DNA of 64,000 nt from Thunnus maccoyii (Eukaryota; Chordata; Actinopteri; Scombriformes; Scombridae): the NCBI RefSeq assembly GCF_910596095.1, contig NC_056552.1:15139111-15203110 (forward strand), written 5' to 3'. The translations under genes and the position numbers were made by a program. The notes beneath the pieces were generated by a model, which was not told the origin of the DNA, made no database searches, and was given only the letters and a program-made list of their open reading frames with translations. Below, one piece after another: positions 1 to 13,542 of this stretch (the first letter of the stretch is position 1; each line of letters opens with the position of its first letter).

Positions 1-3000
1 TACCTGTGAGGATGAAAGATTAAAGAGAGATGAAGGAGAGGTGGGGAGGTACTTGTTGTCAGTCATGTTTACACTTAATATATAAAAAGTTGTATAAAAT
101 AAGTATAAAATAAAGTAAATAGAGTTTACTGTACCTTTACTCTTTTGTTAGGGCCGATCCTGACGTATGCACTCTCTGGTGGATTTGAGAGGTATATATC
201 CACTGCTGACACAAATGACACACGGTTGTTGCCACGGTGATTATTGGTGGCTACTACCTGAAACTGTGTTTCATTGGTGCCGTGGTTCACACTCTCAGTG
301 ATGATGTAAGAGCATGTGCCCTGGAAATGAGCCAGTGCCCCATCAAAGGTGATGTAGTGTGGGTCCCCCCACACAGTGCAAGTAGACATTGTATCAAAAC
401 AGCCCAGCTGGCCGTTTTTGATGGTGCACTCTTGTGCAGGGGTGCAAGATGCAGCAGAACAGCGCAGGTCATTGGGAGCGTGACATTCACAACGCTGGGA
501 GCATCCTTCTGTCCAGAACGATTCACCAGCCTGTAGCATGTGAGAAAAACAGAGACATACCACATAATAGGTCAAATAATATAGCTTCAAATGACTAAAA
601 TTCATGAACTCAGCTTTTGCTTAACATTGTCTTCCCATTTTAAGACTGACACAGTATAAATATTGTGTGTCTATATCTTACTGTGGAGGTAAAATATGCA
701 CTCTTAAGGTGGAAAAGAGATTCAGGTCTGATGCCAAGTGTCCCTGTGATACATTATAACTGAAAACCCTCACTGCTGTCTGTGCCTGCTCCTGCACCTG
801 CTGTGTTAATTAGGCTTTAACTTTCTGCCTCAGGGGTCCTGTATTCTTGTGTTGAGTGTGGGAAAAAAAATTTAATTATTGTTATTATTTATTATCATTT
901 GATTAATATGTTGTAAAGTGTCTACACTGTTTGTCCATCCTTCCAGTTTTTATTGCTGCAAGTGGGTGTTTAGTAGTCAGTGGGAAACAAAGCTTTCTGA
1001 AGCACTGAATCAACATGAAGTAATTGTATTGAAAATGGTTCATTTCGAAGCATTTGATACAGCCAAAATGGCGACATTAGCTGGGCAACTATTAGTATTG
1101 CAAATGTATGGATGAATTAAATCTGTGAATGTGATGAAAAAGTCAGAATAAAAGTGGTTTTACTGCTTTTCTTAGTGTCATTTTGTTCAATAAAGACTAT
1201 ATTATTAACATTTTTAAACTGAGTTTACAGCTCTTTAAATGCTGTGGCAGACACCTCTCTGATACAAGTGTGAAGTAACAAGGCCTTGTTTGGGGTGGTC
1301 ATATGATTTTTGGCATGGTGAAGTGAGGCATCAAAACATCTTGCTGCGATACTTTTGCTTGAAAAAGGTTGATACTGTGTCGAGTAGTAGACTGCTTCCA
1401 GCGTAACATCATTAGCATTGAGACTGTTGTATGCTTCTTGCACAAGGCTCTACATACTTGCGTGTGCACCTGCAAACCTCAGCAATTAGGTAAATATAAA
1501 TGTGATTGATGGACAGACGCGATGCATGCCTTTTGAAATTTGAAACACTGCTGTCTTGGACCCAATCACCTCCACCTCTGTTTAATATATCCACCAGTTT
1601 GAAGGCTTATCAGATGCCAAAACACTGCACAGTAGTTTATATGAGTAAGTATTTTACTGGTCTGGAAAGTTATCAGTGTAGTCCTTTTATGTCACATGGC
1701 AACATGGTAGTTTATTTTGTATTCACTGGTATGTGACTTACTTCATAGTAGAAGCCGTCATATTGGCAGCCACAGCTTTCCACAGGGATACATCTTGTCC
1801 CACTCCTGACAAAGCCTTCATCACAGAAGCATCCCTCAGAGCAAACCTGCTCACAGGTGCTATCAATGCTGCTGGCGCAGGTGTGTCCACAATCAGTACC
1901 GCACAGCTCATAATGGCTGTTGGCTGGACAGTCGAGCCCTTTAGAAGTGAGGAAAAAAAATGATTGCTACTAGATGGTTATGAACTTATGAGATTTATCC
2001 ATTTAAAACATGACACAATAATCAATACAGTAGGTCAATAGCACATCTTAAGTTAATGGTCAATAGATTTCTGGTATTTATTTAGTTTTATTAGATATCG
2101 ACTGGTGGACTCACTGCAGGTGGTGTTCTGTCTCCAAGGGTAGATTCGAACATTAGCAGACTGACAGGCACTGACATATGCCTGAATGGCCCTGCACAGA
2201 AGATCTTGGCCCTCATTTCCCGACACACACACATCAAACACACAGTCAGTGAAAAATGGTCTTGGATCCACCTGCTCATGGCAGAAGCTTAAGGGGCCAT
2301 CAGGTGCTTGAATCACATCACACTGAGCTCTAGCAGGAAGCTCATTGGCACACTGCGGACAAGAGGAGCCACACCCATCACTGCAGGTGTAGTTGCCCGC
2401 CACTTTCCAAGCTGTCCCAAACTGAGTTGGAGTAGTGACCATCATTCCAGATGGGGTGCGGAACTCATCATTTGGATTTCCGTTGAAGTTTCCACAAAGT
2501 CCACACGTTTGCCCACTGTATTGATGAAAAGAAGTAAATACATTCACTGTCATTAATCAAAAAATAGATGGTTATTAAATGTCTTAAATACATTTGAAAA
2601 TATATTTTTAAGCTTGTCAAAGCATCCCAGTTAGAGCTTTGGTGAATGGCAGAGACCTGTAATTTGAAGGTACAGAGATAAACACTGTACTATATCCATC
2701 ATAGGTGACACTCAAGCCAAAATCAGCACTGACAAATAGACGAGGTCCACTTGCATAGATAGACACTTGACCTCTATTCAAGATAATAGGTAAATTTCTC
2801 ATCACTCCATTCACCTAAAAAAGAAATTGAAAGAATGATTAGGTTTTCTTTTTACAGACTTCTGACAGCCTCTTCTCAAGAAGAAAAAAACAGATTCATT
2901 CTTTTCTAATTAAGATTACATATACTTACAGTAATGTCTTAATCTTCCTACTACATTATTCAATTAATCAGAAGAATGGGTATGGTTGTCAATTATTTTT

Positions 3001-6000
3001 GCCAATTAGATTAAATCAGAATCTAAATAATGTGTGGCAATCATCTAATGAGGAATATTTGACATAATTTCAACAACTCACCTCTACCACACCATTTCTG
3101 TCCCTTGAAATATGCACTTGATAGCCCCACACGTTCACATAAACTTCAGCTGTAATTGAAACTGGCAACCCATTCCACGGCTCATTCTTAGCCTCCACAG
3201 AAAATTGATGCAGGCCATCAGTGGTGTTGCACAGGGTTGCCAGAACATAGCGGCAGGTTCCCTGGAAGTCATAGGCTTTGCCATCAAAGGTAAGGTAGTG
3301 GGGGTCACCAGATGCAGAGCAGATGCCATGAGGGGTGGGATGGCAGCCAAACTCACCCTCTACCACACGGCAGGACTCCTGGGGACCACAAGTGTTTGGG
3401 ATACAGTGGACTGCTCCAGTTGTGCCATTACAGGTACACAAGTTCTGACATTCCTCACCATCCCAGAACTGTTCACCACCTTGCCGATAGCGTCCTTGGT
3501 GATGGCATCCACAGTCTGTTGGTGGTACACACTGATTGCCATTGAGGACAAAACCATCATCACATTGGCAACCCTCCTGGCATAGAGTGTCACAGGAGAA
3601 GGGGAAGGAAAGGCTGGGACAGGCGGATGGACAAGTTGATCCACAGAGTTCATAATGGCTGTTTGGAGGGCAGGCTTGCTCTAGAAAAAGACAAAAAGAT
3701 TAATTCACAAAGGTCATTACATGCTTTTTTATAACAATTCCAAACTTAATCCAAAAGTGGAAAGTGCTTACCACACCCAGTTGCATTCCTCCATTGTCCT
3801 AGGGCAATGCCCTTCTGCTGACATATTAGTGCATAATCACGTAGAACCTCACATAGCGCTGATGCTGGATCTCTTGAGGCACTAATGATCTCCATACATG
3901 CTTCCACATGCTGCAATGGGTCCACCGTGGCCCAACATTGGGTAAATGGCCCATGTGATAAGACAAGAATGCCACAGTACTCACTAGAATTGTAATTTGT
4001 TGTAGAATTATGATTTACACTTTCCACGCAATGTGCAGCGAGGGAGCCATCTCGCCAACTGTCCCCAAAGACCTGAGAGCTGTTCACCAGGATGCCATTG
4101 GGTGTGCGGAAGTCATCCCATGGTTGACTATTGTAATCACCACAGAGTCCACCAAGTGAACCATTGTAGATTCCAGGTGTAGTGACTCGCACAAAGTGAG
4201 GCCAGACTGTCTGTACAGTTACACCAAAGGAGGTGCGAAGGATGATACTGTGAATGCTGCTGTGATAGATGCGGATTCGGTTGGTGGATGAGCTGAACGG
4301 TAGTCTGATGATCTGACCGTCAATCTGCAGGGCAATTTAAACAGTCACTTTTATATTTTCGTGGTTAACAGGATTTAAACAAAGGTACGTGCTTTTAAAT
4401 ATTATGGTGTTATCTTGTGAGGAAAGACAGTAGTAATAATATTCATATTTTTCTCAAATGTCATTTTGTCTTCATTAGTTTTCAAATATCTCATGTGTGA
4501 ATTGATGGATATATCACATTAACAGTCTTTTTTAAAGTGTTCCAGTAACTTACTTGTACTCTACTGCTCCTTGCCATCTCAATGGACACGTGAGTGCCCT
4601 CTGCCTCAAATTTCAGCACCCTGGCAAAGCCCTGCTGGCCACTGGGCACTTTCTCTGCTGTCACCACAAAGTGGGGGTGACTAGACAATCCCACTACTTT
4701 GGCAAGGGTCAATCGACATGCCCCAGGATACCGGTATGACAGACCATCAAATGTATGATATGACCCTGGGCCCCTTGTCCAGCATGTTCCATAGCTGTTA
4801 GGTCTGCATCCTCTTTCACCCTCCTCCACACCGCATAATTCAAGTGGGCCACAGCCATGGGAGTGGCAAGTCATTGAGCCAAATCTGCAGCTACAACGTC
4901 TCCCACAGTCCTGGTCTAGTATTACAGTCTCTCCAGAGCGGTAGTAGCGACCCTCAAAGCTACAGCCACATTCAGCATGAGGGACGCAGACCCCACCACT
5001 GAGGATGTAGCCCGAATCACAGATACAGCTCTCCTGGGCAGGAAGAGGGCAGTTGTGGGTAGAATTGGGATTGACACAGGTAGGAGGACATCCTGTGCCA
5101 TTGGACACAAAGTGGCTGTTGGCGGGGCAGGGGATTTCTAAGAAAAAAACAAATTGATCTTGACATCATGGAAAGTTTACTCAAAGAAAATTTTGAAATA
5201 GTGTTATGTGACTGACAGACATACCACAGAAGCCTTGTCTCCTCCAGCTTGGGAGCTGTATGCCATTCTGTTGGCACTGACTTGCATACACATTTAATGC
5301 TTGGCACAGAATGGGCTGGTACCCTCCTCCTACACACAGATCGTACACACAACTCTCCACAAAGGGCTGTGGAGGAAGTCGTTGATGGCAAGCAGCAAAG
5401 GGTCCAGAGCTGCTCTGAAGGATACCACAATGGGCATTGTTGCTGTATAAAGCATTCTGAGCCTCAGTGCAGACAGCACAGTCCTGACCTCCACATGGTG
5501 CCTCACAACCAGGCTCATCGTCCCCTGATGCTTGCCAGCTGTTGGCAAAAACCACATCAGAGCTCACAACCTCACCTTGGCGGGTTCGAAAGTCATCCCT
5601 GCGATCATTGTTGAAGTTTCCACACAGGCCACATGTTTCATTCTGGTAAGTGTAGGGCACGCTGATTCTGACATAATGGTTGACGTCATAGGATACCTCC
5701 AAACCAAAGTCAGTACTGACGATCACAGAAAAACCTGACTCATAAACCTGGACAGTGCCATTATTGAGGGAGAATGGAGCGGCTGCAAAGTTTCCATTAA
5801 CCTGTAAACACACCAGCAAGTATGTCAAGAGCAACAAGGAAATAGTTGTTTCAATACACCAGGATTGAAGTACTCAGTATAACCCATCAGAATCACCTTG
5901 GCCTCACCACGACGTCCTTTGACAAGCTCAATAGTTTCATTATAGACAAACACTTTGACCAGTCGTGTCCAAGAAACTCGAGTGCTGCCCCGATGCTCAT

Positions 6001-9000
6001 TCTTGCCCTCAACTCTATAGTAGGGCAGCCCACGACCACATTGTTCAGAGAGAACATAAGTGCAGGTGCCCTGGAAGTGAAACACTGTGTTATCGAAGGT
6101 GTAGTAGTGTGGATCACCACTTATGGTGCAGGTGCCCCTCTGCACTGTCTGGCAGGAAAACTGAATGTTGCTAGGCCTGCAGATTTGGGAAAAGGAGCAG
6201 GGTTGGTTGTGGCACTGCAGGCCTGCTGAGGTGCAGGTGCACATCCGTGCACAGGTACTGTCGCTCCAGAATGAGTCTCCCAGCTGCACAGCTTGACCTT
6301 TAAAAGATTCAAAGGCATAAACTTACATGTAATGTAACCATTCACATGTGTTTGGGCAGTACAAACAAATGTGCATTGTATATACAGACAGGTGACAAAT
6401 TAAAGGAAAAATGGTACAAGCCTTCGAAGTCACCAGATTTCAACCCAACTGAACAGCTATGGGAGATTTTGGACCGACGTGTTAGACAGCACTCTCCACC
6501 ACCATCATCAAAAAGATATTCCCTCATTTGGTGTTTTGATAATGGTGGTGGAGAGCGCTGTCTAACATGGCAGTCCAAAATCTCCCATAGGTGTTCAACT
6601 GGGTTGAGATCTGGTGACTGTGAAGGCCATAGCATATGATTCACATCATTTTCATACTCATCTAGTGCACTGTGAATTGGGGCATTGTCATCCTGGAAGA
6701 GACCACTCCCATCAGGATAGAAATGTTTCATCATAGGATAAAGGTGATGACTCAGAACAACTTTGTATTGATTTGCAGTGACCCTTCCCTCTAAGGAGAC
6801 AAGTGGACCCAAACCAAGCCAGCAAAATGCCCTCCACATCATAACAGAGCCACCAGACCCCCTCACTGTAGGGGTCAAGCATCCAGACCTGTACCAGTTT
6901 TTCCTTTAATTTGTCACCCGTCTTTAGTAATAACAGTAAACTACAAATTTACTCATTCAAAAATCAAATAATCTCAGTTACTATGATACAATCTAACAAC
7001 AGTTTAGTGCCCAATATAGTCAGCTGTAGTTGGCATATAAAACATCATTAATTTCTTCAACAAGTCAGGATTTATTGTAGGTACAGGTACACATCACTTA
7101 CATATAGCACACAATAGTGATCACCCTCTGTATCTGGTCTTACCATTGAAAGTGCAGCCTCTTGATCCATGGTCTGTCCGGAAGGCCCAGCGACCTGGTA
7201 CATTGACGTTGCTGCTCAGGCGGAAATTTGAGTTACTGCCTGATGCAGTGCTAGAGAATGATCCAGGGATGATGATATAGTAATTGGAGTTTATTGTGTC
7301 ATAGCCAGCCTGCATATGAACATGAAATAAAAAAATAAAAAAAAACTTCAGTTAAACTTATGAAACACTAGTATGCATTATGTATACACGAGATATTGTC
7401 AATTTTAGTCTACGCAAGTAAATATACACATAATTGTAGTGGATCTGACCTGTATATTCAAACGTGTTGAGGCTATTATCCCATAGTTCATCAAAATGAA
7501 AGAATACTGGCCTCCAGAGATCAACACCGCTTGGACAGTTGTGCGCTGGAAAATATGAATTCATCATCATATGTATTGTTTGTACAATACTCTACATCCT
7601 GCAATTCAGAATCTATTTGTTACAACACCATATCAAGAACACATAAAAAACTGACAATGTATATAACAATCAGTTTTTAATTTATTTTATTTATGTCACT
7701 ATATTCCTTTTCAGTTAATAATATTCACAATTAAATTATATTGCCTACGATTTAGCAAGTTAGTATGAGCCACCATGTGACAAATGCTGTATTTTTTGTT
7801 AGAATATGTATATTTTATGCTATGAAACATGTTAGGTATAGAAAATGTACCTTGGGGCAGTGGGTGTCACTTTTGAATTGCAATATCATCACCTCAAACA
7901 TTTGTAACACTCACACGTAAATGCACTTTAATAATACCATTTCTTAAAATACTTTTGCATCAAATCTGTCTCAGGAATATTCTTTATGTCTTCATAATTT
8001 TAATTGCATTTCTACAATTCAGGATTTTTTTGTCCTCCTTTTGGGTGATACTGGATTAAGTTGACTTACTGTTCCTGAATTTGAATAGTACGCCACCTCA
8101 TACCATGTTGCAACAAAGACCCAGTTGGCATTAAAGTTTATGCTTGGGAAGTAGGTATTAATGTCTTGGGTAGCTTGTTGAAGAACACTTCCACTGGTGT
8201 ATTGGTTGTAGTAGACCTGACCCATTTGCCTGTTGTCCAAATCTGTCCAGAATGGAGCTATGATGTCTTGGGATCCACGTAGTGGGAACCTTTGAGGTGA
8301 ATGTGTACCCAGTGGACTGTTAAATGTCAAGTGTCCATTGTGGTTGACCTGGAAAATAGATGAGTAGATAACACAAAAATATTTGTCATCACCTACAATT
8401 TCTACATTCACAGGCCCAGATTTTTTCTGGTACCAGAGCAAAATTATTCTTCAATAATTTTGTTTGCTGTTGCAAAATACAGACTACAACCATCTGTAGT
8501 CATCAGTCCTTTTGTATACAAATTAATAAAAAAATAATTAAATTAAAAAAAAAAAAATTCAACTCAAAATCCGATTCAACTCCAAAAATATTTTCACAGT
8601 CTACATAGAATATGTAAATTATTTTGTCAAAATTAATTTTACATACATAAATTTGATTATATGTTCGTCCAAAATAGACAAAAGGTCGTTGCAAGGTAAT
8701 CCGTGGTGAACTTCCATCATCTGATCGAGAGCTTGCAGTTCCAGATACTGGGTAGAGGGGTCCTAGAAAGCAAGTGTAATTCACAAAAGAAATTTACTAA
8801 TATTTTATTAATAATTTGGTAATATATTATATATATTAAAACCAGGCTTGGCAATAGCAAATATTCTGCAAACCATGTATCCACATACTGCATCTAATTT
8901 CCAGCATAAAGTAAAAGGAAAAACATTGCTATTCTGTAAATTAGAGACACCTCTCAGCATCATGTAGTAAAATTTACCAACACCACAAAATAGAGCCTCC

Positions 9001-9535
9001 AACACAAAACAGTTGAATCAACACCTCACTAAAAAATTATAAAATTCACGAAGGTGGGATTCATCCCAGGGTTGATAAATAAGACTGCATTAGTTTTAGA
9101 GTGTATTACTTGTGCTCATCTATGTACTTCAAGTTATTTTGTGTTCAGACTCTACCTCCTGTTCTTTAAACCCATATGAAATTATAATCCACTGTAAATG
9201 CTCAATCTTTATACAGAATAAGTACAATATGAATGATTGTACGATGACATACATATGAACAAATGAAAATTAAATGTCATAGAAGCTTCAATATGAACTT
9301 ACTCATGACCTGAGGAGTCACCACACCTTTAAATGAAAGAAAGAAGGCAAATGAGTAAAATGGATGAGCAGAAAATGTACATTATTTTTTCCAAATCCAG
9401 GCAAGATTATATATGCAAAACAAATAAGATTATTAGTCAGATGGAATTGAAAATAAATAAAATATGATAAAATAAATTGAATTACTTACTTATCATCCCC
9501 AAAAGCAGCACAAACAACATGATTTGACATGCCAT
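1..9535 (-). CDS. Alpha-tectorin-like protein, gene A (3' part beyond left edge)
   Basis: This is the third gene in transcription order of a tandem array of large matrix glycoproteins. Coding exons, 5' to 3': 9535-9490, 9324-9301, 8762-8647, 8348-8070, 7545-7450, 7309-7144, 6297-5897, 5801-5225, 5137-4554, 4324-3772, 3680-3082, 2814-2657, 2515-2115, 1938-1742, 530-135, then 3-1 and on past the edge. They join in frame to 1,532 codons. Exon 1 gives a signal peptide ([15 protein letters not shown]). Exons 3-6 form a NIDO domain ([16 protein letters not shown]). After that come VWD1-C8, TIL-VWD2-C8, TIL-VWD3-C8, and TIL plus the first half of VWD4 ([10 protein letters not shown]). NIDO followed by four D assemblies is the alpha-tectorin layout. 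Exon lengths match genes B and C exactly. Intron 12 has an unusual donor (GTCTCT; its sisters have GTATCT), and intron 14 carries about 1.1 kb extra. By analogy with gene B, roughly 3 kb with the EGF and ZP exons lies to the left. The function is inferred from family only. Confidence 0.88.
531..1741. other. Enlarged intron 14 of gene A, unidentified insertion
   Basis: This intron is 1,211 bp. The same intron is 104 bp in gene B (18,870-18,973) and 89 bp in gene C (37,221-37,309). The extra sequence is AT-rich. It has several short ORFs (for example 918-1115 plus, 1225-1443 minus) that match nothing I recognise, and an AATAAA-like string near 1,188. I see no clear terminal repeats, so I can only say that about 1.1 kb was gained here or lost in the sisters. 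Confidence 0.5.
6385..6924 (-). mobile_element. Defective Tc1/mariner-type transposon with internal foldback
   Basis: The element lies in intron 6 of gene A. Imperfect inverted termini of about 35 bp are visible: AGACAGGTGACAAATTAAAG at 6386-6405 and its complement (one mismatch) ending at 6923. Inside, the minus strand reads the C-terminal half of a Tc1-type transposase from 6878 down to about 6500. It includes [11 protein letters not shown] (second catalytic Asp) and [16 protein letters not shown] (third catalytic position). The helix-turn-helix part and the first catalytic Asp are missing. The region 6419-6512 is an inverted copy of 6534-6625, so the last transposase segment occurs twice, head to head. 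It is not autonomous. Confidence 0.85.
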
Positions 9536-9721
9536 TTGGCCAGGCTCACAATTCAAATCTGGTCACCAAAAATAATACTTCAATAAAACTTAATTTGCAT
9601 TATACCATAACATACATAAAGTATTGAGTTAAATGTAGATATTAGTGTAAATTAAGTAGGAAATGAATGTTGCTTATAGTAGCATAAAAAAGTTTGACAA
9701 TAAATTCTAAAGTAAAATCAC

Positions 9722-9789
9722 CTGCTAATATATGCTGTCTGTTTCCCTCTCATCCTTCTGAAACTGCAGGGCTAGAACAAGGCTTTATA
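9722..9789 (-). promoter_or_regulatory. TATA promoter and 5' untranslated exon of gene A
   Basis: On the minus strand a TATAAAG box sits at 9789-9783, followed after about 25 bp by a sequence conserved with genes B and C (CCCTGCAGTTTCAG) that ends at a splice donor (AGCAG then GTGATT, exon end 9722). The acceptor before the ATG exon is at 9560-9559, so the second exon spans 9558-9490. The untranslated exon contains an ATG (within GGATGAGAG). Across the splice it gives a 14-codon upstream ORF that ends in TGA just before the main ATG. The transcription start is inferred, not seen. Confidence 0.65.
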
Positions 9790-10369
9790 CAGAAAAAGAT
9801 AACACAGTACCATGAACCTGTTTTGCTAGTTAAAGATTTACTTATTTATTGTATCATTTGTATTTAAGTTCTTTAAATTTGTTTAAATCGGAAAAGTCAA
9901 CGTTTTTTCTCCCAACCTATTACCCAAACACTCTACTTTGCTTTGATAATAATAGAAAACTATTGAACAATGTTCAGAATAAACATAAGAAGATGTAATC
10001 TAATACTTTACCAAAGGCTTGAACCTTTAATATGTTGTGTAAAAAGGGTGTTTCTCAACACTGATTTACAGAGGGACGTCAGTCACTTTTATGGTTAACA
10101 TCCGTGCAATAACTGATTTATTGCTCGTTCCTTAAATATTAATGATGGGAAATACCCACACTGATAAGACTAGAGGCCAAATTGTTCTTCCTTGTGGAAA
10201 ATCACATATTTTGCATTTCAGTGATACAACACCATGCCAGTGTTTCTACACGTTTAAAAATCATGTTTACATCACTATCATGTTTATATTACATGAGTAC
10301 TGCTAATGGTGAACGTCCCCATTGCCACTCCTAGAGCCCTTGGGATGAGCAGGTTAAAGACTTCAATTA

Positions 10370-10880
10370 ATTTGTGAAATATCTCAACATCTAATAAATG
10401 GATTGGCACAAAATTTAGTACAGAGATTCATGGTACACAGACGCTGTATGGTAATGAGTTGGTTGATCCACTGACATTTCCTCTAGTGCCACCACAAGGT
10501 TCACATTTGTGGTTTTTAGTGAAATGCTTAAACAACTGTTGATTGCCATGAAATTTGGTACACACATTTATGTCCCCCTCAGGATGAATTGACTTAACTG
10601 TGGTGACTTTCCATCTAGTCAAAATTTTAATTCATGTAATATTTTGGTTTATGACCAATTGCCTGCAAAAATAATGTCATTCTCATCAACTTCGTGCTTT
10701 GTGCTAATTAGAATATGTTAGCATGCTAACATGCTAAACTAAGATGATGAACATGTTAAACATTACAACTACTTAACATAAGTATGTTAGCATTGTTATT
10801 GTGAGCATTAGCATGCCGACTTTAAATATTTAGCTCAAAGTATCGCTGTGCTTAGCCTCACAAAGCTGCTAGCATGGCTG
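10370..10880. repeat. Dispersed repeat, copy 1
   Basis: Phrases such as 'gccaccacaaggttcacatttgtgg', 'tgccatgaaatttggtacac' and 'catcctgagg'-type text, followed by GTTAGCATGCTAACATGCTA motifs, recur in reverse orientation at about 34,860-35,400 inside gene C. This is an old interspersed teleost repeat. I cannot assign a family. The boundaries are approximate. Confidence 0.55.
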
Positions 10881-11009
10881 TAGACTCTTTGTTCTTGTTT
10901 TAATATAATATTCTGTAAATTTCAAAATGTGTTTCTCCCATGTTACAAGCAGGCTTTCCCTTAGCATTCCCCGTTGCAATACAGTCACATACTTCAAGCC
11001 ACTCTTGCT

Positions 11010-11792
11010 GAATAATTTTCTTTATTATTTTTATTACCATTTAAAGGCCTTATTATTTATTTATTTTATTTTATTTCATTTTTGTTTTTATTTTATCTTC
11101 GTTTTTTTCTTTATATTATCTTTAGCATGTATCTTCAAGACATTTAGATATTAATAAATGTCTTCATTTATCCTAAAACTGGTTGTCTGTTTCTTTGAGC
11201 TGCAGTAAACAGGTCACTGTTTGGATTCATTGATTAAATTGAACAAGGATTAGTGCTTCCTCTTGGCACTACCAAATCCTAACACCTAGTGGTTTCAAGG
11301 TCAAGGTCATTAAATAATAAAGTATTAATACTCCTACATTTAATTTAACATGTTTTTCCCATGTTACAAGCAGGAAATACATTTATTTTAATGATGTATG
11401 AAGATCAACCTGTAGAGATGTGAAACTGGACTGAGACACAATTGGTAAATCATTACACCCAGCATGATTGTCAGTCTTGTTAAAGGGGGAAACAAGATAT
11501 AATGTTAAACATTTATCTTTGTAGTGTGACACTGTGATACACTGTGTACCTTGTGTATTTTTTTTGTCACATCTCTTGCATCCTTGTGCTATATTACCTT
11601 TTTTATAGTTTGTTTAATGTCTTTATTGATTTGTTTTTCATCATCTTATTGTTTCTACTGTTTTTTATGGTCATCTTTATTATGCAACTCTTACTTTTTA
11701 CAATAAGATACTTAAATGGACTTTTGTAAGATGTCTGATGTGTTTGTCAGTAACCATATTAAAACTCTGGCAGCAAAACAAATGTCCTCCTT
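11010..11792. repeat. Direct duplication, left copy
   Basis: This segment resembles 12,880-13,542 in the same orientation. Both share TTATTTTTATTACCATTTAA, 'gtgaaactggactgaga', 'ttacacccagcatgattgtcagtcttgttaaagggggaaacaaga', 'gttaaacatttatctttgtagtgtgacactgtgata' and 'cagcaaaacaaatgtcctcc'. The left copy lacks about 80 bp present in the right copy (13,171-13,241) and has extra sequence near 11,160-11,340. It is non-coding. Confidence 0.75.
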
Positions 11793-12879
11793 GTAGGATG
11801 ACTTGGATGATTCATAGATAATTCGTTGGTAAAACAGCATTTCTTTCATTTCAAACTAAGAGACATGGAGAATACCTCACCCCTGGACCTTGAACTGACC
11901 TATTTGCTAAGTGGGTTTCTGTTAGCAGGATATTACCCAAAACTTAAACACTGTGACAAAATGGAGATTGAACAGACCTTCTGAGAAACTATTTCTGATC
12001 AATAATTTGAATTATGGCCTGAACTAAAAGTATAAGCTGACTCTAAGGCCACTTGGAGAAAGACCAAACAAAACCCCACCTTAAATGGGACATAGAAGCT
12101 CTAACTCACATTCCTGAGGACTTTTGATGAATGTTTGGTCAATATGTATTTGTATTTTAAAGTCACCTAAGTGTTTAAGTTTTGATCTATTAACCTCATA
12201 GACAATCATATTTTTATTTTAGTTTGAAGTTTCCTTTTCGTCTTATTATTATAATTTAATACTCACATTGAATGCTTTTATATTATGAAGTAAGGGTTAT
12301 GTTGAATTTATATTTGAATATATTTCTGAAAGTCATCTAATCACATAAGTGTTGCCTAACTATTTCATTTCACTATAACATTTAACTTTTATTTCAGTGT
12401 AGATGGTTTGAGATGTGTAAATTGTTTGAGAAAGTTGAATCAATGAAGGTTAGATACTGGACATAGTCAGACCTAGTGACTTGAAGTGTGATTTCTTCAT
12501 CCAAAAACTCAGATTTAGACTTCCCCAAAAAATTCCTTTATTTCAGAGGATCCAGCTGCAGTCATCAGCCAAGTCTAACGTCCCCGAAAACAAAGAAATT
12601 GAATATTCATCAACAATTTGGCACAAAAACCTTTAAAGACACCCCAAAACTCTGCCTGTTTTTGAACAAATTATAAAGAGGAAAGCTTAACTGAACTCAG
12701 TTGAGCTGACCTCCAGAACTCTAGAAAAATTCTTAGGACGCCTCTTTTATTTGGTTTTCAACCAAATATACGTATTTAATCTTTTATTGAAACAAGTTAG
12801 TTTGTTTTTGTTTTATTTGTAACATTACGTTTTCTATTTCTATGCACAGTATTTTGTTTTTGAAGTAAACGCTGCAGAT

Positions 12880-13542
12880 TATTACTTTATTATTTTTATT
12901 ACCATTTAAAGGTTTTTTTCATATTTATTTTTATTATTTTATTATTTTTTTCTTTATATTACCTTTATCATATATCCTCAAGACATTTAGATATTATGAA
13001 AAGTGGTTGTGAATATAAAATGTATTTTTCCCACGTAACAACAAGAAATATATTTTTTTAATAATGTATGAAGATCACCCTGTAGACATGTGAAACTGGA
13101 CTGAGATACAGTTGGTAAACCATTACACCCAGCATGATTGTCAGTCTTGTTAAAGGGGGAAACAAGATTTACTTGTTTCAGTGGCTATTACTAGAATTAC
13201 ATAATATGGCTCACACTTATAATAATGATACTGTGGTAGTATAATGTTAAACATTTATCTTTGTAGTGTGACACTGTGATACTCCGTGTAGCCTACCTTG
13301 TATAAAAATTTTTATTTTGCCACATCTCTTGAATCTTTGTGCTATATTACCTTTTTATAGTTTGTTTAATGTCTTTATTGTTTTGTTTTTTCATCATCTT
13401 ATTGTCTTCACTGTTTTTTATGGTCATCTTTATTATGCAACTCTTACTTTTTACAATAAGCTACCTAAATAGAGTTTTGTAAGATGTTTGATATGGTTGT
13501 CAGTAACCATATTAAAACTCTTGCAGCAAAACAAATGTCCTC
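12880..13542. repeat. Direct duplication, right copy
   Basis: This is the second copy of the repeat at 11,010-11,792, offset by about 1.7 kb. It is either a local segmental duplication or two insertions of one AT-rich element. No coding potential. Confidence 0.75.

Noticed and set aside
237..536. Plus-strand ORFs opposite tectorin-like exons (also 5249-5614, 20250-20711, 38613-39143 and others)
   Set aside because: They are antisense shadows. They recur in every gene copy only because the coding strand is conserved, and they have no domain.
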